35,526 bases of DNA, from NCBI GenBank assembly GCA_016839955.1, contig JAEOTI010000262.1, positions 1 to 35,526 on the forward strand, written 5' to 3'. The DNA is from Candidatus Hodarchaeota archaeon (GTDB taxonomy: Archaea; Asgardarchaeota; Heimdallarchaeia; Hodarchaeales; YT1-057). The translations under genes were made by a program, and so were the position numbers. Shown piece by piece: positions 16,478 to 25,756 of the stretch. The notes beneath the pieces were generated by a model. The model ran no database searches and was not told where the DNA came from. It saw only the letters and a list, made by a program, of their open reading frames with translations. The number at the start of each line of letters is the position of its first letter. The first letter of the stretch is position 1.

Positions 16478-16507
16478 TTTATATCAATAGACTAAGACTG
16501 TTATAAT
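16478..16507 (+). promoter_or_regulatory. Probable TATA promoter of the structured RNA/16S unit
   Basis: TTTATAT at 16478-16484 is the best TATA-like box upstream of the rRNA region, following the AT-rich 16303-16477 gap behind the EamA gene. Transcription would begin near 16508, exactly where dense RNA structure starts. I see no second obvious TATA box closer to the 16S. Confidence 0.5.
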
Positions 16508-16795
16508 GCTGAGAAACGGGTTATTCTCCTATCTAAAAGGTAGGAAATGACAGGATTTGAAAAGCTGGGAAAAAAGTCCGTAACTAAACGAGAACGTTTC
16601 TCAAGAACCCAGAGTCTTACCCGAAGACTAGGTAACGTAACCTAGCCATCGTTGTGCTAGGAAAGCGGTTCGGGTCAACCCTGCGGTAACGATGGGAAGT
16701 TCCAAACTCGGCGACGAGTTTTTCAGTTGTTATGAGTCCCTAAACTCATAAAGGAACGTTAAACTACCGACAAAAAATCCAGATAGGGCTGGATG
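16508..16795 (+). ncRNA. Structured RNA of about 290 nt, candidate RNase P RNA
   Basis: This stretch is visibly richer in G+C than its flanks and packed with inverted repeats: GAGAA/TTCTC, CCTATC/GGTAGG, AGTCTT/AAGACT, CTAGGT/ACCTAG, CCATCGTT/AACGATGG enclosing GGGT/ACCC, ACTCG-GCGA-CGAGT, TTATGAGT/ACTCATAA nested inside GTTCC/GGAAC, and TCCAG/CTGGA at the end. No reading frame fits. Near the 5' part GGGAAAAAAGTCCG resembles the RNase P CR-I box GGAAAGUCC, and near the 3' end CCGACAAAAAATCC then AGGGCT could supply CR-V and the P4 partner of AGTCC. The hairpin order after CR-I also resembles RNase P. These matches are loose; it could instead be a structured leader of the pre-16S. Confidence 0.45.
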
Positions 16796-16813
16796 ATCGA
16801 TCAAAAACAAAAT

Positions 16814-16852
16814 CAAATGTCCCACAAAACCATTTCAACCGAATTAACACCA
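16814..16852 (+). other. 5' half of the pre-16S processing stem with BHB
   Basis: Pairs with 18519-18553 across the 16S gene. Reading outward to inward: CAAATGTC pairs with GACATTTG, then CCAC with GTGG as the 4-bp middle helix, a three-base bulge AAA here (16826-16828) and AAA on the other strand (18543-18545), then ACCATTTCAACC with GGTTGGAATGGT and further AACACC with GGTGTT. This is the archaeal rRNA processing signal cut by the tRNA splicing endonuclease. Confidence 0.9.
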
Positions 16853-16997
16853 ATTATGTTAAATTGTGTGTAAGAACAAACCTTTGTGGAATAAACCGAC
16901 AATTCAATTAAGAAAAACACCGTACCGAAGCACCCGCAGGATAACGTGTAGAAAGCGGTGGAATGCAAACAGCATTACTATTAATTCTGCACAATCA

Positions 16998-18495
<1,498 letters not shown>

Positions 18496-18518
18496 CGTAG
18501 CAGCTGGTGATACCAGCG

Positions 18519-18555
18519 TGGTGTTGGTTGGAATGGTCGTGGAAAGACATTTGGA
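18519..18555 (+). other. 3' half of the pre-16S processing stem with BHB
   Basis: The partner of 16814-16852. The three-base bulge AAA (18543-18545) follows the GTGG middle helix; one unpaired C at 18538 is the only irregularity. A local hairpin GCTGGT/ACCAGC at about 18502-18516 lies between the 16S end and this stem. Confidence 0.9.
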
Positions 18556-18576
18556 GAACGAAGATTGATTGTCCAG

Positions 18577-18625
18577 AGTTTAATTTTAGAAATTTAGTCG
18601 GTTTTTTACAAATTTTTAATCACTA
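18577..18625 (+). terminator. T-rich transcription end after 16S
   Basis: After the processing stem the sequence becomes AT-rich with T-runs (TTTTTT near 18601 and TTTTT near 18613), the usual form of archaeal intrinsic termination. It marks the end of the 16S unit about 100 bp past the gene. Confidence 0.55.
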
Positions 18626-18700
18626 TTCAGTTTACAATCTTTTCTTTAACCTCTTTACAAGAGAGAATAAAGCTAGTCATTTTTAATGAGGAAACGAAAC

Positions 18701-19093
18701 ATGGCTGAAGAAGAGGAAAGAACAGGTTTAACTCAAGAAACTGCAATTATTATTGATATTCCTGATCACACATTGGGAATTCAAGAAGAATACGACTTTA
18801 TTTATCGCCATTTCGGTCAAAAGGGTCTAGATTGGAACCTTGTTCAACAAAAGCTTATTGTAGATCAAACAGATAGACAATATGATTTAATCGAAATTGA
18901 ATTAGCAAATGGTCATTTTGTCAAATTATGGTTTGATATTACTATTCCAATGAAAGGACTCCGTGAATCATTAGGGGATTTGGGGAAGGAAAAGAATGAT
19001 TATCCAGAGTCAATTCTAGATAAAAGATGTCAAGAAAAAGAAATAGATAACGTCGTCAAACCAGCCTTTTACGAGGTTATCGCTTCCTCGTAA
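18701..19093 (+). CDS. Small acidic soluble protein, unknown
   Basis: A 130-residue protein that I do not recognise. It begins with an acidic tail (MAEEEE), then a region of alternating strands and one helix: AIIIDIPDHTLGIQEEYDFIYRHFG, a short linker, IDLIEIELANGHFVKLWFDIT, and a polar C-terminus. There is no zinc motif, membrane helix or signal. The ATG at 18701 has GAGGA eight bases upstream; an earlier ATG at 18686 lacks a site. Its last 17 bp overlap the tail of the convergent zinc-finger gene. Confidence 0.6.
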   Translation: MAEEEERTGLTQETAIIIDIPDHTLGIQEEYDFIYRHFGQKGLDWNLVQQKLIVDQTDRQYDLIEIELANGHFVKLWFDITIPMKGLRESLGDLGKEKNDYPESILDKRCQEKEIDNVVKPAFYEVIASS

Positions 19094-19556
19094 ATTTGCA
19101 ATAAGGGTACATTACACATCCATAAAACCTATTTTTTGTTGTATGTGATTTTCTTAAGACGAGTGGATGTCCTTTTGGACATTGAAAGTTTGTAACTCGG
19201 GTTATTAATTTTTTAATTCTATTTTTCAAGTTATTTCTCCAGTTATACGTCCTAAGCGTTTTTTTTTCCCGCATCACCCCAAATTCATTTTTAAAGATCA
19301 TAATCGTTCGAATAGCATCTAGACCATGTTTGCGTGATTTCTTTGTCTTCTGACTAATAGTTGAATAAACCCATAAAGATAAATCGTGTGGTAATGGTAT
19401 TCGGTAGACTATCTCAGAAGTTCCTTCGGGAATAAACGGTATTGCGTCAAATTGATTCAAAAAATGATCAAACTCTTTTTTTGTTATCTCTACAGATCGA
19501 TTCAATATTTTGAACTCCAGAACTATACAGTCTTGTTCCAGATTATTTCCTAACAA
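19077..19556 (-). CDS. Protein with C-terminal topoisomerase-type zinc finger
   Basis: A 159-residue protein. Residues 1-80 form an unassigned alpha/beta domain (VLEFKILNRSVEITKKEFDHFL and DLSLWVYSTI), followed by a strongly basic linker. The C-terminal 35 residues match the C4 DNA-binding finger found at the end of bacterial-type topoisomerase I: CPKGHPLVLRKS, then FYGCVMYPYCKF, with Cys 126, Cys 147 and Cys 153; the second ligand position is GH rather than CG, so His may replace Cys. A role with nucleic acid is likely. The start is a TTG at 19556. The SF1 helicase gene diverges 280 bp upstream. Confidence 0.7.
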   Translation of the reverse strand: MLGNNLEQDCIVLEFKILNRSVEITKKEFDHFLNQFDAIPFIPEGTSEIVYRIPLPHDLSLWVYSTISQKTKKSRKHGLDAIRTIMIFKNEFGVMREKKTLRTYNWRNNLKNRIKKLITRVTNFQCPKGHPLVLRKSHTTKNRFYGCVMYPYCKFTRKR

Positions 19557-19838
19557 TGAATGTTCTTTGACGTTTTTATAAATTGAAATGATTAAGACTA
19601 CCTCATTAACTCTTAAGAGCCTTTTTTGCTTTTTTAACGGATGATTTTATTTCATATTGACGTTTGACTATTAACACTAAGGAATTTTTGAGTTTAAAAC
19701 TGTTGAAAGGTATATTACAATTGTATTGTTTTAGAATATACTCTCTCCTCTTTTTGGAAAAAAGGAGACTTCTAAAATGATGATAGATTTTCACAGCAAT
19801 CAAATTTTAGAACTTAATTGAAACGAGGACCTGTTTTA

Positions 19839-21821
19839 ATGGTTACATATCAATCTAGCCTCCAAAACTGGAATTTTGCTATTAATCATGAGAGATTAGC
19901 AAATTTAGAACTTAGTTGGAAACGTGCAATTCCAGTTACAATAAAGTCTCTGAAAAAAACTAGAAAAGGTTACAAACTGACAATTTACTCTCAAATATTA
20001 AAAAATTGGGTTAAAAAGGGAGAATGGGTAAGTTTAGGGATTAATCCCCAAACTAATGAAATTATTGAAGGTAGAATTCTAGAAAAAAATGAGAAAACGA
20101 ATTTATGTGCTTTACAGCTAGATCAATTTAAGATTGAAGAAATGATGAGTAAAAATCCAGAACAATGGTTGTTACCATTTTCATCCATTCCATATTTCCT
20201 TATGCATAAACAAGTAAATCAGTTTCAAGATTTCAAGGACAATTTTGCAATACAGTTCTTACTCAAAGACAAAATTGATGATACATCATTGAAAATAATT
20301 CAAGGTCCACCTGGAACAGGTAAAACAACAAGAATTGGAGAAATTTGTTCCAGAATTTTTGATGAAATGAAAAATAAGCGGTTAAACAACGAAAATACCA
20401 CAAAAGTGTTGTTGACAGCATTTACACATAGGGCTTGCGTAAATATTGTGGAAAAGTTAGACGAGATTCATGTTCCTCATGTGGCAATCAATTTACATGG
20501 CTTACCAGAGCATCTACGCAATAAATATGAATTAAATCTTATTACAGAAAGAATTCAAAATAGAATAAATAATTATAACCCATCTAATTACTTTAAAAAT
20601 CGCCAAAAACGGGAAATTCAACGCCAAACGCTGAACCAAATTTCGTTTATTGTTTGTACAGCAATGACTGCTTTGAATCAATACCCAATAACTCATGTTC
20701 CATATTTTCAGCTTACTATCGTAGATGAAGGTAGCCAGATAGTTTTACCAATACTATCTGGAGTAGCAGCACTAACACAGGAAATGATGATCTTTGGAGA
20801 TCCCATGCAACTCCCGCCGGTAGTTATCAGCCCAAATTTGGGTAAAAAGGAAAAATTTAGAGTCAATCCTTTAACAAAAACTATCTATGATAAGATCCCA
20901 GACCAAAAAATCCAATTATTAGAAAAACAATACAGAGGGCGTCCAGAAATATTTCTTTTGGTTAGCGCATTGTTTTACGAAGGAAAAATTCGTACAGGAC
21001 AATATATCCCTCGTCTTTGTGAAAGTCCAGTAATTGAATTTATAGATTCCTCAAATGGGAATCTTTCGGAAAACAAACGGATCAACACACATGAAGCTTT
21101 TATTTGTCAGGAAGTTATTGATCAGATTGCACGTAAAATTGTAACGCACTCTTCACCTTTGAAAATTGGAATAATATCTCCATTTCGCTCACAAGCAGCA
21201 TATTTGCGTCAAATACTCCAAAAGCCTTCAGAAAATGTTTCATTAGAGACAGGTACTGTTCATGTGACGCAAGGAAGGACATATGATTGTTTAATACTAT
21301 CATTGGCAGCAAACAATTTTACTCCATTTCTTAATCCTCCGGATGATTGGATAAGAAATTTACTAATTTCTCTCCCCAAAATTTTTCACCGTTTAAGAGA
21401 AGAATGCACACCAATTACAAAGTTGAACTATCCCGATTTCACAAAACTTCTTGATAAGGCGTTCATAAGTTGGCAGCACCAACTTGAACCTTACAAAGAA
21501 AAAAATAAGGAAACTAATCCCAAATTATCAATAAGATTGTTTGAAGACATCGATGAGGATTTCAATTTCGATTTAGAATCCCTTCCACAGTTACCTGAAA
21601 ACTTATTTGCACCAAATATTCTAAATGTTGCTTTGAGTAGAGCTCGTAAACAGCTTGTGGTTGTGGGTCATTATGAAGCCTTACATCTAAATCCCATTGT
21701 TAATTTAATTCATAAATGGTCAGAAATATTTGGCCAGGTGAAATCAACTAATTCTAATTTTAATTATAATGAGATTAGTGAAGAAACTGGTCTATTCTCC
21801 GACCAACATGTTGTACACTAA
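19839..21821 (+). CDS. Superfamily 1 helicase, Upf1/DNA2-like
   Basis: A 660-residue ATP-dependent nucleic-acid helicase of the SF1B (Upf1/IGHMBP2/DNA2) group. Motifs occur in order: a beta-barrel-like N-terminal domain, Walker A GPPGTGKTT at about 155-164, motif Ia AFTHRACVNIVEKL, Walker B VDEGSQ at about 295, motif III GDPMQLPPV, motif IV EKQYRGRPEI, motif V TVHVTQGRTYDCLILSL and motif VI NVALSRARKQLVVVG. All catalytic positions appear intact. An insert of about 90 residues lies between motifs V and VI. The ATG at 19839 has GAGGA about 10 nt upstream; a TTG at 19818 would add seven residues. The substrate (RNA or DNA) is not determined by sequence. Confidence 0.92.
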   Translation: MVTYQSSLQNWNFAINHERLANLELSWKRAIPVTIKSLKKTRKGYKLTIYSQILKNWVKKGEWVSLGINPQTNEIIEGRILEKNEKTNLCALQLDQFKIEEMMSKNPEQWLLPFSSIPYFLMHKQVNQFQDFKDNFAIQFLLKDKIDDTSLKIIQGPPGTGKTTRIGEICSRIFDEMKNKRLNNENTTKVLLTAFTHRACVNIVEKLDEIHVPHVAINLHGLPEHLRNKYELNLITERIQNRINNYNPSNYFKNRQKREIQRQTLNQISFIVCTAMTALNQYPITHVPYFQLTIVDEGSQIVLPILSGVAALTQEMMIFGDPMQLPPVVISPNLGKKEKFRVNPLTKTIYDKIPDQKIQLLEKQYRGRPEIFLLVSALFYEGKIRTGQYIPRLCESPVIEFIDSSNGNLSENKRINTHEAFICQEVIDQIARKIVTHSSPLKIGIISPFRSQAAYLRQILQKPSENVSLETGTVHVTQGRTYDCLILSLAANNFTPFLNPPDDWIRNLLISLPKIFHRLREECTPITKLNYPDFTKLLDKAFISWQHQLEPYKEKNKETNPKLSIRLFEDIDEDFNFDLESLPQLPENLFAPNILNVALSRARKQLVVVGHYEALHLNPIVNLIHKWSEIFGQVKSTNSNFNYNEISEETGLFSDQHVVH

Positions 21822-21890
21822 TACATTCTCATCGATAGAAGCAAATTTTGCTATAAACTGCAAATCGTTTAAGGAGTTGAAAAATCTTAT

Positions 21891-21918
21891 AACGTTCAGA
21901 AGTAAATATGAACGTTCA
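21891..21918 (+). repeat. Direct repeat AACGTTCA with 20-bp period
   Basis: AACGTTCA occurs at 21891-21898 and again at 21911-21918. Each contains the palindrome AACGTT. The copies end about 35 bp before the ATG of the HTH/coiled-coil gene, a fitting place for a repressor or activator site. Two turns of DNA separate them. Confidence 0.35.
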
Positions 21919-21953
21919 TAAGTCTTCTTTTTATTTTCGATTTGGGATAATAT

Positions 21954-23186
21954 ATGTCTGGAAAAGCATGGGAAGTACTGTCTTTCGAGGAAAGGTCAGA
22001 TTTCATTAAGAATGGACGAGAAGATGGGCTCTCCTGGGCATCATTGGCCGAAAAAATTGGTAAAAACCGCACAAATAAAAGTACAATATATCAATGGGCC
22101 CGGGACAATCTTCCTGATATTTTTGACAAAACTCAATTACCTATCTCTACAAAAAAACAGTCTAGCATAGAACAGGATCTAAAACGCGCCTTTCACGCCT
22201 TGGAACAAATAGTACATAGTGAAATCCATGATATGGTTATACCTCAGTTGGAATTACAAATTGAAGCAAATCGTCACTTAATCCAAGCAACTTGGTTGGA
22301 TCTCCAAGATACTGTTATAAAGCTAGCTAACACGATTGGTCTCCTTCAGACAGAAGTTCAACGGTTTAAACTTTCTTTAGAAGAAGTTTTTCAGAAACAA
22401 TTTAAGGACGTTTTATCTCTAGATAAAATATCTAAAGAATTGTCGGATAAGATGCTTGACGAAATTAACCTTACTGATGATTCATTAAGTGGCTTTATTA
22501 AAGAATTAAAGAGTATTCAACAAACGGGATTCCCTGCCGGAGCGATGAGCTTACAAGCTGATTTTCGGTCACTCTTAGACCAAATAAATGACGGATTTTC
22601 AAATATCTCTGAGCAAATAAAAGAAAGGCCAGTAATGACCCCTGCAACGTCTTTTGGAGGAAAACCGCCACCACCACCAGGAGTTTTGACAACTGGCATC
22701 ATGCCTGGGGGATTTGATGAACCACAACAATATGAATGGGAAGACATGAGCTTAGAGGATATTGAGGCAATTCCACAAGAGACATTGGAAAGCCTTTCAA
22801 TGACTGAAATGCAGAAAATGCGAAATAGAGTGGCTGAAATAGAGCGTCTAGAGAGTATGAGTGTTGAAGAACGAGAAGATTATCTCCGGAGAAAGACTGA
22901 AGATAAAGCTCGTTCGCTAGCGATGAAAGAGAAAGACAGAGAAATGCAAGAAAGTGCTTTCTTTAAAGCTGTTCGTGCTAAAGCCGATACAGAAACCGCA
23001 GGGGGGGTAAAAGGAATGTACGGAAAGGTGACTTCTCATTTGGAGTATTGGTTTTGCTTAGAATGTCGAAAAAAATTCACATTTGCTGCATCTAAGACAC
23101 GAAAAACCCCTGAAATATGTGAAAACTGCAAGAATACGAATTCTGATCAAATAGTTGAATATACACCTGCATTAGAAATAGATTAG
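21954..23186 (+). CDS. HTH, coiled-coil, polyproline and zinc-ribbon protein
   Basis: A 410-residue protein of unusual build. Residues 1-55 resemble a helix-turn-helix (DGLSWASLAEKIGKNRTNKSTIYQWA). Residues 70-215 form long helices with coiled-coil character. Residues 230-250 hold a flexible proline/glycine stretch with five consecutive prolines (GGKPPPPPGV). Residues 260-350 are a second charged coiled coil rich in E, R and M. The C-terminal 50 residues have a C4 zinc ribbon, CLEC and CENC. The whole is soluble and probably oligomeric. I know no family with this combination. It could bind DNA through the N-terminus and protein or nucleic acid through the ribbon. The ATG at 21954 is first in frame. 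Confidence 0.7.
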   Translation: MSGKAWEVLSFEERSDFIKNGREDGLSWASLAEKIGKNRTNKSTIYQWARDNLPDIFDKTQLPISTKKQSSIEQDLKRAFHALEQIVHSEIHDMVIPQLELQIEANRHLIQATWLDLQDTVIKLANTIGLLQTEVQRFKLSLEEVFQKQFKDVLSLDKISKELSDKMLDEINLTDDSLSGFIKELKSIQQTGFPAGAMSLQADFRSLLDQINDGFSNISEQIKERPVMTPATSFGGKPPPPPGVLTTGIMPGGFDEPQQYEWEDMSLEDIEAIPQETLESLSMTEMQKMRNRVAEIERLESMSVEEREDYLRRKTEDKARSLAMKEKDREMQESAFFKAVRAKADTETAGGVKGMYGKVTSHLEYWFCLECRKKFTFAASKTRKTPEICENCKNTNSDQIVEYTPALEID

Positions 23187-23439
23187 AGCCCTTAGGAAAT
23201 TAAGGAAAATTCTAATTTTACGTAAGGATTTTTAGATTTTTTTTTAAACGAAGGATTTTTTTCCGAAATAATCTCTTTTAGGTCTTTATGAGATAATTCC
23301 ATAATGTTGCAATGTGTGAATTATGAACTTTAGGAATTACTATATTCAACCACTATTAAGACTGTATTCCTTTAAATTAACTCCATTGTGGCCACCCCAC
23401 AATAAATTTTCTTTTATTTATTTATAGGGTTTTAAAAAA
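23187..23439 (+). promoter_or_regulatory. Gap with inverted repeat ATTGTGG/CCACAAT
   Basis: This is AT-rich non-coding sequence. ATTGTGG (23385-23391) and CCACAAT (23397-23403) form a 7-bp inverted repeat about 37 bp before the radical SAM start, a possible operator. The T-run at 23238-23245 may end transcription of the gene upstream. Confidence 0.4.
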
Positions 23440-25449
23440 ATGCCAGATATTTCATTAGTGAATATTTTAGGAATTGCACCTCCTTATGCCCGTTATCCTT
23501 TAGGTATTGCATCATTAAAAGGAGTATTTCAAATTAATGACCGATTTAATGTTAACGATGTTGACATTTGGGAGATTGCTAACGTTAGTTCCAAATTACA
23601 TTTAGAACATACTAATTTTCCAGCAGAATATAATTTTATTCCGGGAATGGAAGTTATACCAGTTCTGCTTGCAGTTCATCAGGCTTTTTTGCGATCTGAA
23701 TTATTGATGTCATTTCTTAATTCTAAAGTCTTTTTAGACATTATACAGGCACTTGGACTCTCTCCCTTCGAATTTTTTAATGATCTTCAGAAAGCTCTTT
23801 GTACAATCGAGAAATGGGTTTTTAACACAGCTTGGGGCGATATAGTAGGGTTCTCCATCCTAGAATCTAATCTCCTAGCGACTACAATTGCTTCTTTGTT
23901 CTTAAGGAATAACAATCCTGACTGCAAGATTGTATTTGGGGGACCGAGCATGATTCAAAGTCAATATCTCCGGGAATTAGCATTAAATTTGGAGTTATGT
24001 GATTTTATTGTAATATCGGAAGGAGAATTAACTTTCCCACTTCTTTGTGATTACATAACAAAAACACCAACGTTTAAACTGGATCACAATATAAAAGACA
24101 TTCCAAACGTTGCATACCTAAATTCAGATTTTAATTACCAAGAAACACCCATTCAATATGTAAAAAATCTTGATACTTTACCTACTCCGGATTTATCAGG
24201 TTTTCACTCTTGGCATAACAAAGCTGTTGCATTGGGGTATGTTGGTAATTCTTTTGCTCCAATTTATGCTTCCCGAGGTTGTCCACATCATTGTAATTTT
24301 TGTTCTGAATGGGATTTATTTGGCCCCAAATTTCGTACTCGGAGTCCCATACGAGTGGTGGATGATCTTGAATATTATTCTAATGCATTGGGATTATGGG
24401 GTTTCAGGTTTTGTGATTCTCTCCTTGATTGGTCTCCGAAATGGTTGAATGAATTATGTAAAGAAATCATTGATCGAGAAATCGATATTATTTGGGGAGG
24501 ATACATGTCTTTGCAATCATTAACACAAGAAGAAGCTTTTCTCCTCCGTCAAGCCGGTTTTCTAGACGTTACCGTAGGTTTAGAAGGAACATCTGATGAG
24601 ACATTAAAAGAGCTGGGAAAAGGAAAGAAATTACAGAATTTTTCAAAAAGGTGGCAATCAATTGACAATTCTCTCCAAGCAGGGATAACTACACGAGTAA
24701 ATGTTATGCTTGGACCTGCAAGTCAAACATTTTATTCAGTCTTTAATCATCTTCAACAGATAAAGAAGCTACGAGAAAATCATTTACCAATATACACAGG
24801 ACCAATATCCATTCTAAATATACGGTTAGGCTCCCATCTTTTTGATACCATGAATCCAAATAAAATTATTACATGGAGAACCCTTTTTCCAGCTTTATCT
24901 TTCCTTTTTCAAGAAAAGAAGTATAATAGGTTTCTGGATCTTCCTGCAACAACTAATGGAACTGAACTAGACTATCCTCTTATGAAATTGGTTCGGTGGA
25001 GAGAAATTTTAATGAAGTCGGTGATGTCCGATTTAACATCTAGTTATTATGATTTAGTGTCAGAATATGAACGTGAGCTGAAAAAACGAATACTTCCACC
25101 TTTAAAAATATACGAAATGAAACCAAGATTCTCAGGGAACGATCTGGTTGAAGTTAAGCAGGTGGGAATCCATAGTTTAAATAAAACATATAGTATTCGC
25201 CTACCATTAGGGAAAGGAACCTTAACGGAGCAAGAAATTGGTTTTCTCAAGAATATTGATGGATCAAAATCCTTGAAGGATATCCTAACAGAGGTGAATT
25301 TGACTAAAGAAAATTCTGAAATCATTTTAGATGAATTAATCTACCCTCTGACTGCATTTGGGATAATTAAGTGGTTTATTCCTAATAGAAGTGAGACATC
25401 TAATCAATTCATTGAATTAAGAAATGAAGCTAAGAAAATCACAATTTGA
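23440..25449 (+). CDS. B12-binding-type radical SAM protein
   Basis: A 669-residue enzyme. Residues 1-230 form a Rossmann-like cobalamin-binding-type domain (IVFGGPSMIQSQYLRELA, then a strand and ISEGELTFPLL); the classical DxHxxG B12 ligand motif is not evident. The radical SAM core begins near 275 with ASRGCPHHCNFCSEW, the CxxxCxxC cluster that binds 4Fe-4S and S-adenosylmethionine, followed by GFRFCDSLLDW and a TVGLEGTSDETLKELGKGK segment. The C-terminal 100 residues resemble a PqqD-like winged helix (LTEQEIGFLKNIDGSKSLKDILTEV). Such enzymes methylate or rearrange unactivated carbons, often in lipids or natural products. The substrate is unknown; no biosynthetic cluster surrounds it. Confidence 0.9.
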   Translation: MPDISLVNILGIAPPYARYPLGIASLKGVFQINDRFNVNDVDIWEIANVSSKLHLEHTNFPAEYNFIPGMEVIPVLLAVHQAFLRSELLMSFLNSKVFLDIIQALGLSPFEFFNDLQKALCTIEKWVFNTAWGDIVGFSILESNLLATTIASLFLRNNNPDCKIVFGGPSMIQSQYLRELALNLELCDFIVISEGELTFPLLCDYITKTPTFKLDHNIKDIPNVAYLNSDFNYQETPIQYVKNLDTLPTPDLSGFHSWHNKAVALGYVGNSFAPIYASRGCPHHCNFCSEWDLFGPKFRTRSPIRVVDDLEYYSNALGLWGFRFCDSLLDWSPKWLNELCKEIIDREIDIIWGGYMSLQSLTQEEAFLLRQAGFLDVTVGLEGTSDETLKELGKGKKLQNFSKRWQSIDNSLQAGITTRVNVMLGPASQTFYSVFNHLQQIKKLRENHLPIYTGPISILNIRLGSHLFDTMNPNKIITWRTLFPALSFLFQEKKYNRFLDLPATTNGTELDYPLMKLVRWREILMKSVMSDLTSSYYDLVSEYERELKKRILPPLKIYEMKPRFSGNDLVEVKQVGIHSLNKTYSIRLPLGKGTLTEQEIGFLKNIDGSKSLKDILTEVNLTKENSEIILDELIYPLTAFGIIKWFIPNRSETSNQFIELRNEAKKITI

Positions 25450-25552
25450 GATTCCTCCCTGTCGGAATGAACTCTAATAATCCATTGTCTAGAAGAAAAC
25501 AGGATTATTTATTTGGTGAAGTTCATTGAACATAGTCAATCTCTCAAAGATA

Positions 25553-25687
25553 ATGACTAAATTGGGTGTAGACATCACAAATAAGGATGAAATCGAGCTC
25601 AATCTTATTATGTTAGGGATCATTCCTTCTAAATCCGCAATATTAGCACCCAAAATTACTAAAACAAAAAAAGAGCCAACTAATTGA
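25553..25687 (+). CDS. Possible 44-residue small protein
   Basis: Within the 300-bp gap after the radical SAM gene an ATG opens a frame MTKLGVDITNKDEIELNL that ends PKITKTKKEPTN and stops at 25687. Its start overlaps the stop of a shorter GTG frame at 25516-25560 (KFIEHSQSLKDND), in the ATGA style of coupled genes or of a frameshift. I recognise no family, and chance is possible in such AT-rich DNA. Confidence 0.25.
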   Translation: MTKLGVDITNKDEIELNLIMLGIIPSKSAILAPKITKTKKEPTN

Positions 25688-25756
25688 CAGAATTCTAGGA
25701 TATATGTTCAATTAGTTAATTTTCAACTTCATCAGCGACTCATCTCATTTACGATT

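Noticed and set aside
16508..16795. SRP 7S RNA as identity of the structured RNA
   Set aside because: The conserved helix 8 loop pattern (GGUCAGG with GGAAGCAGC-type partner) is not present.
19606..19803. Minus-strand frame of 65 codons upstream of the helicase gene
   Set aside because: It is a lysine-rich AT-driven frame with a TTG start, no ribosome site and no recognisable domain, lying in the promoter gap between divergent genes.
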